This document shows, one piece after another, positions 13,901-27,500 of a DNA stretch of 64,000 nt (positions are counted from its first letter, which is position 1; each line of letters begins with the position of its first letter). The stretch spans positions 3,982,796-4,046,795 of the forward strand of contig JAZAYU010000003.1 of NCBI GenBank assembly GCA_038501625.1, given 5' to 3'. Source of the stretch: Corbicula japonica (Eukaryota; Mollusca; Bivalvia; Venerida; Cyrenidae). The notes beneath the pieces were generated by a model, which worked only from the letters and a program-made list of their open reading frames with translations, was not told the DNA's origin and did no database searches. A program made the translations under genes and the position numbers.

Positions 13901-15529
13901 AGCTGACCTTTTTGACAGAGTTTTGTTGCCGAAAGAAATATGTACATGGCAAAGAGGATTTTCCATTCAAGGTATTGTTTGCAAGTTTTAAGTGTTGAAT
14001 ATTTTTCTTTAAATGTACGATTTTAGTAAATAATCTGGTTTTTAATACTATGCATTAGAAAGCTGGTGAATTCATTACATACATGCAACACAATTTAAAT
14101 AAAATCCATTTTAAATTTATCTATGATATTGATGTTATAATATAGAGTTTAGTCTTTAATAAGTTTGTGTTTGAGATCTTGAAGAGCGCATGATTGTATT
14201 AGTTCACACGTTTGCAATATGCAGTACTACCTTGTAATACCTCGGGACGTTATTGCATGAACAGGCTTAAAAGTTCGTTATACACACGTCTGGAAAAGTA
14301 ACATTTAGAGACACTGCCTCCATTTCAAGACAGTAAAGAAGTTTCAAGAGATATGGCACATATTTATTTATGATCAATTTCCAAACCACAACGTCAGATA
14401 CAAATGCAACTTACGTGAAAGAGAATATTTTTAATAAGATTAAGTTTGCTTCGTTTCGGTTAGACTATTTTATTACTGCCTTATTTTTTAATATTACAAA
14501 ATACCTTGAAGCATTGTTTTACATTCCACATTTCTTTTAGTTAGCTTATTATCTTCAAAAGCTTTATTATCTTCGCTACCCAGCAGGGGCAATATCATTT
14601 TTAACACTACCGTGTTTGTAAAATTGCTATATCTGCATTGACAGATGATATATATCATGTCACTGCACGAAAACATGTGAATACTAAGAAGGCACTTTTT
14701 TAAATTCCACCCTTGAAATGCATGTTCGAATTTTTAAAACATTTATAAATATTTCCTGCTTATTTGTGATTTTTATCATTTGTTTATAAAATTTCGTTTT
14801 AACTTTTTTGCAGACTTTTCTCTTCAAAAGTGGTATGTTGATGAAGGTTTGATTTACGGAACTGTTTTAGATGGTTACACTGCATCAAAGTTCATGGAGT
14901 TTTTGAATTTGTCACCGTTTTTGCGATATGACTATTGCCCTTTCAACAAGTCACTTTCCGGAAAATTTACTTCAGGTACAATATGCAAACATAAAGGTTT
15001 CTTGCTTTTTATAATGCTCTAATTTTGTTTACCAGGTTTTCTTTCGAAAATACCATCTTAAAATGCAGTTTTTCGGAATCTTTTTATTAATTGATTGTTC
15101 AGTAATAATAAATATGATGAGAAGTGATTAAAAATCTTTAAGTGGGGGAAGGAGTTGTAGGTGGATGAATATTTATATAATGATATAAAGTTTTGAAGGT
15201 TAGGTAAAAAATAGGCACCCGCACCAATTCCTTTTTACACGCACACTATAAACATTCTTCAGATTGGATAGAGAGTATAATATTTCCCTACCCCAACCAA
15301 ACAATTACATTTTTATTTTTTTTTATTCCTAATCATTAACCGACGGATATTTTTTTAGTTTTCCCACTTACCGTTCGAAGGCGGTAACCTCTATGGTTTC
15401 ACTTTCTTAACTTGTTTGTGGCGTCTATTTTGAAACCGATTATTGTAATACCATGCTCTCTTCTCCACTCTTCTTTTTGGTTGTGTGCGCTGGATGTGGC
15501 CATTCCTGATATGCATATTTCACTCTCTT

Positions 15530-15562
<33 letters not shown>

Positions 15563-18500
15563 GGGTCAAAGAGGTAGGTTGTGGTACCGACCTCACCGAC
15601 CAAGTAACAAAAATTAAAAAAATTACTTTTTTATTTCTTTAATTTCTAAACTCAAACCGATAAAATTGTCATAAAGGGTAGGGTGGATATTTAATGATGA
15701 TTGCTCCCCACTCTTTTCTCCCAAAACAAGTATTATTTTTAAACTAACAACTGAACATTATTAAATTAGACTTTCATTCACATGCATAAATGATGTGCAT
15801 TTCATGTGTCATTTTCTATTTTTATCAACCAGAATGTTTTCTTAACAGCAATACCAATACCTATAAACAAGACTTAGTAACATGAAAACCTTATTTCGTC
15901 GCTTTGTGGCGTTTTTTGTTTTAAATAAATGTTCATTTTCCAGCATTAAAAACAGCGCGTATATTCAAGTACAATTATATATGAATTGTTTTCTTCAGAA
16001 TGCCCACATGCCATAGACTTACCAGCTTTGCCCAGCAACATCTATTGTCACGTCAGTTCCAGTTGCACATCGGTGTCATGCTGCCTAAACATAGACTTTC
16101 TAAACAAAACTGTTAATTTAGTGGTAGATGTAGATTCCTGCGCTTACCAAGCAAATTTCATGATTGAAAAGTACGGATATTCAAAACAACTTTTCAACTA
16201 TTCATGGGGTGCAAATGAAGAGATTTGGTTTTTCGGGCTTGTTCGAATGAGGTAAGTGCATGTTAACAAGCTAACTCCAATGTCAGTGTGTTTCCATTAA
16301 AAATTATCATGATTTGTTGTCTCACTTAGAACATAATTTAGAGATAAGATTTTTTTCTAAATGGAAATTAATTATTATTTAACTAAAATAAAACTTTAAC
16401 AAATCATCCTAATGTAATGATTTTAAAAAGAAATACTGTCACAGTGACTGGTGATAAAATAACGATTTGATATTAAATTCGTCACGCAAGGCAGATTGCA
16501 TCGCAATTAGGCTAGGGCAAACTTGACGATAATAGGCTTAAGTGTGCAGTAGCCACATACACAAATACATACATCTTTGTTTAGATCAGCAGATCAGTAG
16601 AGTGGCAGAGTATTAGTCTATAGTCTTATAAACTAACCATGTAAAACGGTTCGATTGTATGCTGCTTTTTTGTTCTGCCCAATCAGTAAAAGCGAGTACT
16701 TTTAAGTTCGTTCTGGTTAAAATTGTTTTTACAGTCAAGCAGGCTATTAATTAATTTATTTATAAAACATGTTTTAAAACAAGATGTCTTTATTTTTTGA
16801 AGCTTAAATGATGCTATTGAAACGAGTGCACTAGCATAAGCATACTTTAGAATGTAATGTCGTATTTGTAATTGACAAGTTTTCCAAAAAGCAGATGATT
16901 TACACTCGTACGAGTATATCGCGAATAACTTATTGCCGTCAAGAGCTTTTCACGTTTATTTCAGCGTCAACTTATACCATCTTAGCGGTGGAGGAAACTA
17001 TCTCGCTAACATGAATGTCAGCATCTGTACAGAATCCAGTACCGAGTGCCAGATTACCATCGTTGTCCTAAGGAACTCCAAATTACCGAAAATTGCTTGT
17101 AACTGGAACTCAGGATTCGCTAAGCCAGGTTTGCTGAATAATTACTTGCATTTTTTTCGGAAAATATTAATATAAATAATAATTGGATAAAACATGTTTT
17201 TTGTTTAAGAAAAGGAATATTTCGAATAAAGGCGAAAAGCATATCGAGTGAGCGGATGACATTTAACAGTAAACAAATATTTAATATGTCATTGAATGTT
17301 TAACTAATTTTGGTATATTTTTTTAGATTTCAGTCTTGATGCGTGGTATGGGTCCTTTGGTTTGCCTGTTGGAACAACCCTCAATGACAAATTTATTAAA
17401 ATATTAGCTGATGAACTGAATTTGTCTCCATACCTTGGAGATAAGTGCTTGTTGGGAAAGGAAAATTTCAACACAACCGACCGTAGATGGCAGAGTGGTA
17501 AGACAATTTAGATGTATGAACATAATAAACATAACTTGAAAACAAAAATGGCTCTAATGTTGGATCAATAAACGATCGCTTCGTTTGTTTGCTTTAAGAA
17601 AAATAGCTGCGAGGATGCTGGAAAAATCAATGCTATCGAAAATAACAGATCCAAACACTTCATTTCAACTTCATTTTTTTCTTCTAAATAAAATTAATAC
17701 ACTCTTCGATTAAATAAAACAGGACGAAAACTGTACTGTACAGATAAATTCAAGATAAATTTATATCTTAAATGTCATATAAAATATAATGATACCTGTT
17801 TCAAGAGACATAAATAATAAAAAAAGAGAAAATACCGTCTTGTATGCTCATTAAATACCACTGAAAATTAAAACAAGGTTTTAGCCACTCTAACTAAACA
17901 ATATTGACTGAAAAGAAAACTGAGCGAGCTGAAGCTGTGGTTTAAATCCTGCAAACGATAAAGGGTAAGCACGCACAATAAATTTATGAAAAACATCGTT
18001 TAGAAGCTTTTGTTAATCATCTCGTAAATACTTCAAGAACGTTCTCTTATCGTGAAAACGAAGCTAAATTTGCTTGAAACAAAATCCAACATGTGAATCA
18101 ATGTATAAACTGTAACACCTATATGTGATAAGAGGTTTTCATTTGTTTAAAGTTGTAAAAAATAAAATCAAACACTACATTAAGTACAATGTACACGGAA
18201 GATGTTTTGCATGCAAATTGTAGATTGTCCGCAAAATTTGAACCTGCCTGCGTTACCAAACACAATTACATGTGGTGTTACATCTTACTGTACGGGCATC
18301 GAGTGCTGCATGGACGTACAGTTACTACGAAAGAGCGTCCACATGTTTGTTTTCGTGCATACGTGCACAAGTTCGTTGGAGATCGGAATTGAAAAAATGA
18401 AATACACTGTCAGCCTCTTAGATTTCGAATGGGGTGTTGAAAAGATTGTCAGTTTGCAAGGAGTTTTCAAAATCAGGTACACGACTATAGTTTCAATGTA

Positions 18501-21500
18501 TTTTTTATATTTAAATAAAACATGTTTAGAGACTTTTTATAATAATATTATATGATACAATTTACAATATTAAAGACATTTAACTGAGCACACATGTCAT
18601 GAATACAGTAAAGATTCTTACTAAAAGTTCGTATTTAAATGTAATTACCTTGCAATGATTTCAACCTGCTTAATATTGGGTATGGTACTAGTAACGGTGC
18701 CTCGCACAGATGGTTGTCCCGATAAATCGTAGACTATTTGAATAAAAAGAAAACTACTGAACACATGTTTATGAAATTTTCACAGTTAGTTAAAACATCA
18801 TTTGGTAATCTGTAGCATACTTTCAAAGAAAAATAGATTATCATAAAGAAATTGGGAACAATTTAACAAGGTGACCTATCGACCAGCGGCGCACGTCGCA
18901 ACGTCATTACAATGCTCACACAGCATACCGTTACTCCTTCCTGAAGTACTCTTCAGCATGTTCAATACACTCACGGTGTATTTTCAACCGACTATTAAAT
19001 AAATTAATGTAACACTCTGTTGGAAGTCTTTTGTTCAAGGCTCAGATTTCTGATCTTTTCGCAGTTCTCAAATTTGCGACTCATGAGTACCTAATATATT
19101 CATGAATAAATTTTAGATTCCTTTTGGAAGATTTGCGAAACGAAGGAACATTGCTAGTGACGTTAAGCTTGCAGTCCTGTTATTCGTCAAATACACCTTG
19201 TTCAAATCTACAAGTGTTAACGAACCAGAAGATTCCGAAACAAGTGTGTGACATGAGCACAGGATTCAAAATACCTGGTAATCCATATCTATCATTTGGA
19301 AGTCTTTTCTAGTAGTTTTGAACAAAATTAAAACAATTTCAGTGCATATTCTGATTTGTCGTAGTTTCTGTGGAACGAATGTTTTGAGTTCTTTAATCAT
19401 TTTAATTCAAATTTCTTTCGTCGAGTGAAAGGTCAATTGTATTATATTGACATATTAAATATGTCAACAATGAAGTATGCATATCAGAAAGTACCACATG
19501 AAAAAAACAGCATCTCCACAAAGCAGATCAAAGTGCATACTCTTATAATTTGATTATTTAAAACAAAAAAAAAAAACAAACAGTTAACAAAAATAAAGGG
19601 GGAAACGCCCTGCAACGCTTACAAGTAAACATTATACTTAAAAATGAGGTTAAAATCCAGGTACTATGGTTCAATCTCTAACTTGTCCTATCAGGTTCTC
19701 GTATGTCGTATGTCATGTGCGGATGACTCAATCTTTGTCTGAAACGAAAGTCAAAAATCGACTACGGTCTCCTTTTAGGCTTTTCTTTACAAGAATGGAT
19801 GGACACCAGACATTTGTCGGCTGGAAACTTAGATGTGTTAACATTATCAATGTTGTACAACGAACTTGGACTAACAACCTACCTAAAAGATGACGAATGC
19901 GATGTAACAGGGAACAACACAAAATGGATATCGGGTCAGTCTCTGTTCAGTTCATTTTAAAACGAGGTTAATTCAAATATATAGCTTTTGTTTGTCACAT
20001 TTGTGTATTCTTGCTTTTTAAGACGCAAAAACATTTAATGGCGACACAGTTTCATGATTTTAACAATTTTACAGCTGACTTTTCATTCATTTTGTTCTAG
20101 TTTAACATTATCTTTCCTATCCAGAAACATATGTAGAAGATTTTAATTGCATTGTAAATTTCCTTGCGTCAAATAAACCCCAACGTATTCTGTTTTGTTT
20201 TGTTTCGTTATTTCGTTGTTTGTTATATGTTATTTTTAAGAATGCCCACTTGAAGTAAATTTGCCTCCTCTTAACGGAAGCATTGGATGTCGGCTTGGGA
20301 AAAGCTGCACTTGGATCAATTGCTGTGTCGGTTCATCTTTGTTGCAAAGAACATTTAGTGCTGACGTGAACATTGATTACTGCAAAGCAACATTAACGTT
20401 GGCTTTAGAAAAATTGCAATTCAAGATTTCTCTCCTAGACTATCAATGGGGTAATTTACGTGTTTTGTTTTACATTTTAATGAAAATTAAAAACAATTAA
20501 AGCAACTATTACAACTCTTAAGAGGACAAACTCAAGTTTAACGTTCACTGCTTTTATACCGCTGTTCAAACATATTGTTATCAACAAAGCGGAAAAAGAC
20601 TGTTCTACATGTAAAATGGCCTTTAGTGAGATGGTCTTAATTTAAGAGTAAAATTTACAAAATTGTGAAAAGGGACTTATATAGTGGTTTCAGAAGCGTG
20701 GTTGTCTTAATTTCGGTGTGGTCTACATGAGGGATTTCACTGTTACAAAATAACTACAATCAGAAATTTCAGAACACAGCCGGGATTTTGTAAGTTGTTT
20801 TTAGAATATTTACCCTTATGTCACAAGTGTACGTTATTTTTTACGAGTTGTACAGTTTCTATGGTATAACGTTGTTTAGAGTTTACTTTGAAGTAAAGTG
20901 ATATGTTATTTTTATACAGGACAAGAAAAGCAAAGTGATCTCTTTGGAGTTTTACGTGTCAGGTAAACGGTTTTAGTAAACCCTTATTTTGTTTATATTG
21001 CATGTTGAACTTTTTATATAAATTATTTGGAACCAAACTTTTTATTGTGATTAGAGGGACAAGAAACTATACTTTCAGATATCGAAAAAAAATGACACTT
21101 TTGAGATGCAAGACTTTTTATAAGAGATCCATGACAAAGCTTAATGCATTGATACAATGACAGAACCTACGTGCGAATAAATTTTCAAACTTATTTACCT
21201 ATAACGGCTTTAAGATTCTAACGTTAATTCAAACGACACAACGTGTACCTTAAATTTACTATCATTCTTGAGCTCAATTCAATTCTGTTCCAGATATTCA
21301 ATCACAGAATTGACGCATGCAAGGGTGTTTTTGGTAACTGCTCAATTATACATTTGTCTTGAAAGTAACAGACACTGTGAGGTACACATTGTTCTGGCTA
21401 ATAATACGCTTCTGCCTAAACTTCCGTGCACGTTGGACTCTGGATTTGCAGTACCGAGTGAGTAAATTGAAATATGTAGACATATGCTTTCACTGTTACT

Positions 21501-24500
21501 GTCATAAAATTGTATTCACTTTAATAGACAGGTTTTTTTTCCACCACTAGGCTAGGCAATGTTACTCACCTAATATTCTGTACACCTTACAACCCACCCA
21601 CTCACTGACTCACACCAAACTGTATAAGTGTATTACTTGTTCAGTATGAGCTTGACTGAGGTTGCAAACCAATTTTAACCTCTTGCTTTTGACGAAAAGC
21701 TTGCTAGATTTAAAGATTGTGTTAAATAGAAACAATGTCACCTCGGTAGAAATAGATTTTAGCTAAAATGTTGTTAAAGAAAATGAATTACTTGTTTCAA
21801 AATTATTTATTTGTTTAATAGTTGTTAAACAAATTTTGCGTTTCAGATTTTTCTCTACAAACGTGGCTAACAAGCAAAGGATACAGCTATGGACGAACAC
21901 TTGCAGAATCTGTTGCATCGGAATTGTTGGAAATTCTAGGAGTCATAACTTACATGAAAACTGAGCGATGTAACCGAAAATCAAGCAATTACATACCTGC
22001 TATATATGGATGGAAGAAAAGTATTATAAAATATGAGTTTTTCATATTTTTTATATTTATGTCTTACTAAGTGAAGGGGGTGGCGAAGGAATCACGAACA
22101 ACTAATTAATAAAGTCAAATGTTAAAACATTTTCACTAATATTTATCTCACCACATCTTAATACTTCGTGATTGTCGTTATTTTCTGATCTGGTACGGTG
22201 GTTAATTTCTGTGACACTCTACTGCAATGTTAAGTGGCAATTCGTCTACATAATGTTAGGTTTTTTAAGAAATTCAAGGAAAACTTACTTCCGGGTTTCT
22301 ACTTTCGGTTTGAAGTCAAACACGTTGATGTACCTTTTCAAAACTCGACATTAATTCCCACTTGCAGACCAATAAAAGTGAAGAAATATAGTGTCACGTG
22401 GCTGTAATTAAGTTTGGATGCTCAAGTTGTTTGAAAAAATGCTTTATTTACATACAACAGACACACACATAAAAGAAATACCATTTGCACAAGAAGTTTG
22501 GAATGGCTATTTAAAACGTCTAGAAAAAATGATATAGGTATCACGTAAACACTTATTTACAATACTTTAAGGTCATCTGTCAAAATAATGTCAGAAGTTT
22601 TAAGAAGTACATTTTGACTTCAAACCGAAAATAAAAACCATGAAGTAAGTTTTCCTTGAGTTTTTTTTGAAAACCCTAACATTAGTTTGACGAATTGGCA
22701 CTAAAAATTGTAGGCCAGCATGTACTGATTTCGGTATGAGTTGCTTTGGTATATTGTCCATGGATTTCAGAGTTGTCATGCAAACGTTTTGTCTTTTGTT
22801 TTAGTATTTGCTTGGTAATTAAGACATAAATAAGACTTAATTGAGCTTGCACACATTTACTACATCCTTAGCTAAAACATGTCTTTACTAAAATCTAGGT
22901 GGCAGTAAGTATTTCCCTCAAAATTCATTTTTGAAATTTTAGCCTCTTTTCGCCATTTGCAATGATTGCGACCTCTTAATGCGGTTTACAAAATAATGTT
23001 AATAGCAAACTGAATGTATAATATAAATAAAAATTGTATATTGATCACAGAAGTATACATGTGCGAAGTAAATTAACATGACTCGTTTTAAGTTATAGAG
23101 CTACTTATAATTCAAGCTGTTTGGTGTACATTCAGGAATGATATTCAAACTGGCTGTTTAAGACAGGTGGTTGCTATTCGCAGGTGGCTGGTAAGACAGG
23201 TTTCACTGTATAAAGGTTGTTCTTATGAATCGCGTTAAATGGTAATTAAAATCCCAGTTTCCTTAGTGAAATAAATCTAGGCTTGCAAAGCGTTTAAAAA
23301 TAATGACATTTTATGGTTTGCTTCAGGTTGCACGCTTGGCGTAAATGTTAACCCTCTTCCTAACATGATGTCCTGCCATCTTAGAGACTCATGTACAGCC
23401 TTGGACTGCTGTGTCGACGTTTATCTGCTTAACAAATCGTACTTTGTCAAACTGGATTTAGATCCGTGCACAAATCGACTGACAGTTGGTATCGAACGGC
23501 TTCAATATGATATCGATCTTACCACTTATCAATTCGGTAAGGGTTTTTGTAACTCGCGTTTATATGTTTTAAATAGGAATAATGAATGAAATGTGATATT
23601 TTGCAACATTGTGTTTCTTCATTTAACTCACAGTTGGTAGCTAACACAATTTATTTATGAAATTGTAGTTTTATTTTGATGGCTGTTTGAAATGAACATC
23701 AATATGTTGTTGACAATATGTTTTCACTCGACATTTACTTTTAGGGACGACGAAGCGATTCTGTTTGCTCGGAATGGTTTGCATGGAGTAAGTTGCTTTC
23801 GCAAGTTGCGATAACTTCGTTACGTTTGTTTCTTAGAAACAAAGTGAAATATGCATAGCAGGAATGGCCACAGACACAGCCTCTTCACACAGCCAAAAAG
23901 TAGAGAGGAAAAGAGAGCATGGTATTACAATAATCAATTTCAAAATGGTCGCCACAATTAACAAAAGTGAGAACCCGAGCGGACACCGCCTTGGAACGGT
24001 CACTGGCAAAACAATTTGCCACTGGGAGTTTAAACCAGGTTCTATGGTCCACCAACCTCACACTCGCCCCAACAGGTTCTCATGTAAAGTCTTGTGCATT
24101 TCAGGCTCTCAGTAACGTCTTGTGCATTTGATTTATTTTTGACGCTCAAGAACTAATTTGATTGAATCATTGTTTCAAATCGGCATTTCAATTGCTTCCA
24201 AGGAAGCTCGTGTATTTATATCTAAAACATAAGCTGTTGTATCAATAAATTTAAAATCTAAAGTAAGTTACAAATATATAAAGGTACATGTACTCGTGAT
24301 ATATATAATTTTGATTATTTCAGATATGCCATTGACGATCTCTCTTGGTCAAAGGTTTATGTAGTTGACCTCAAGCTCAGCGTTTGCTTTGAATCATCAG
24401 CAGCATGCACCATCGAGGCACATATACTCAAGTCTATGATATTACCGAAACGAATATGTGCCTTACGCGAGGCAAATTTCATAGGAAGTAGGTTTTCAAT

Positions 24501-27500
24501 ACACATTTCTAAGAAAGGAAAACACTATTTAATAGAAGTAACGATGATGTCGAACTGTTAATCCAATGAAGAAATACAGTTTTGATATTCAGGATCAATA
24601 TTCTAAGATCTCGTGTCAAAATTATATTCAGTTCAGTTCCGCTTATTGTTAAGTAGACATTACGCCGCCGAAGACTGAAGGTATAAATCTGAAAAAAACA
24701 ACACATTTTCAAACAAGCTTAATCAAAATGTCTCGTTCGACTGCTTTTGAAGTTCAAATTTTGACTGGTGAGGAAGTTATCGTAGAGATAGTATACAGCA
24801 TTCGAGGAAAACAGTCATATTGCAGAGAATACACTAACACTTGCTCTTGGATGTAACATGTAGTTTATTTACAATTAGGCGCTGTCGCCGTGACGGTGCG
24901 GGTTCGCACCCAGCTAGAGGCACTATCATTTTGATTGTATGTTTTTAATCAGTAAATTTTCAAATGCATGTCGTATGCGACATATTTCTATTAATCCTCA
25001 GTCATGTTAAATTTTAAATTAAAATTATACTTCACTTTGGTAATTGTACCATTTTAAAATATAAATATTTTATTCATAGCAAATTTCGAAACTACAATTT
25101 ATGTTTCAGACTTTTCCTTAGCGGCCTGGTTTTCGGAAAATGGAATTCCAGTCTCTTCTTCGTTGCCTTCATATTTAGCTACTTCATTGATGAATGATAT
25201 CGGTATGTCTTTATACCTGGAGAAAAACATGTGTGTTAGAAACAGCGACCCTTACGATAAAACTAAACATGTCTGTACCACAGGTAATTTTATATTTCTT
25301 TCTATTTGAGACGTGCATAAAAATCATAAAATAATTAAACATTTGCTTTATCTTGTATTACTTCTCTAAACGTTTCTGACGCTTGTAGTGTAACGTGCAA
25401 CGTTGATAACTATGAAATTAGTTGAATCTTAAATCATTGTATTAATGTTTTTGTTTTTTTTCTTAAAATCCGATTTTTTGTTAATCAGGTTACCTTGGTT
25501 CTTCTATTACTATTGCAATAGAAAGTATATTTTTAATTTAAGCCAATTTGCTATCTATCATTGTGGTATTTCTTTTCGATACTAGCGCATTGATTGTGAT
25601 AATTGATATAGTTTTATAAACACATAAAATTGCTGCGTTAATAATATCTTAGTTATGATTGTTTATGAACACTTAATTTCTTTTTCAATACAGACTGTTC
25701 TTTGAGCACTCAAAGCCTTAGTTTGCCGCCTGGCAATGTTTCATGCTACATTCCGGATTATTGTACGGCGGTGGATATTTGCGTCTTCGTGCCTTTAATA
25801 AATAGAAACATGCATGCATTCCTCCGTCTGCACACATGTGACAGCATCATCGAAGTTGGAATTGAACAATTCAATTTTAAGATCGGTCTCTTCGAATTCC
25901 AAATGGGTAAATCACACTATCTAGATACATCTCTTTGCATATGACATTCACACATTTGATAAATGCATTTTGTTTTTATATTGTCGTGAGGTGGAAAAAA
26001 TGATAAAAATTTAGTCGGTTCTACCCAGTCAAACAGCAAATGTTCTTGAGAGTTTAATCGAAAGAAAGCTTTGTTATTTTGTTATTCCTTGACATTTTAT
26101 CAGTTACTTGTGGAGATTGAACAGATATAAGACAAACATAAAATTATTTTGTTGATTTTATAATATTTTATTTTATAAACGTCGCAATATCTGATAAGTT
26201 TTAACTAATATAGCTCGTAAAATTCTGGTGCTCGACTAATAATTTGTTTTCATATTTAACTGCAGGTGCATACACAGAAATAGACTTGAAGGGGGTCTTC
26301 AAATTGCAGTAAGTTTCTTTTAATTTTTATGTGTTGTTTACTTTAAATCAGTGCGCAGCTTGCATGTGATTCACAAATACCATTTTAGAAAAAAATATTT
26401 TAAATGTGCATCAATTTATTTTATGCATTATGCTAACAAGAAATAAACACACATACCCAGAGAATATTGATACTTTCCAATGTCGTAATGAAAACGAATG
26501 TGGTTCAAAATACATACAAAACCGACAATAACAAAAAGCGAAATAAGCATATCAGGAATCTCCACACTCGCACAACTTTGTCTCCCCACAAAGCAAACAA
26601 TAAGAGAGGAAAATAGAGCATATGTTATATAAGTATGTCAAATTCAAATAAGACGAATTTGTTTTTGAATTTACAGATGTTTTTACAAACAAAGTGGATA
26701 TATTAACGTTGAATTTTATTTTCTTTGAAAGTAAAGTGAAAAGCACAAATATGTCTACCTGGTTTTCAGACATTTTAGATGAATGGCAGAGATTTCCCCA
26801 AAACATTTGGAATGATAATTAACATACAAAAGCATTATTTCAAACAGTTTGTATGTTCGTAAATAAAAGAACACAAATTATTATATAAAAATGACGAAAA
26901 GGGAACTTTTAAAGCCACCGAACACGACAAATATGAACATATTGCAGGTTTGGTATTATAGATGTTGTACATAGTAAGAAATGGAAATGCATATCACTTT
27001 CCGCGCCGCCCAGCCCCGAGTTGAGTGCAACTCAATATTTTGCACCAGAAAACATCACAATTTGGAAGTTATACTGAAATCTCACTTTTAAAAACACTTT
27101 TTGAAGTAGTATTTGAACTATATAAATGCTCAGTTATTTACTTTTTTACATTGGGCGAACACATTTCTCACCTCTAAACTATAGAAGCGGCAATTAATTA
27201 CATATAACAAAATATTAATAATGAAACCAAACCCTGATAATATCTAAGTTTTAATTTTCAAGATAACTGCTCTTCAAAGAAAACCCAATAAACATGTATA
27301 TCCCAGCTTAACTATGTAGCGTTGTTGGAAACATGTTAAACATCATAATTGTTTTAAGTACAAGTTATTCTTCAAATACTTTTACAGGCTGCGTATAAGT
27401 GACCTCGTGACCAGAGGTGTATACGTGGTGGATCTTGCCGTCAGCGTTTGCTTCACCGATAATCAGTGCGAGGACACGTTCATTATATTTGAACAAACAG

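Noticed and set aside
24878..24925. Possible tRNA B-box at GCGGGTTCGCACCC
   Set aside because: There is no A-box at the right distance and no cloverleaf; a short GC-rich palindrome explains it.
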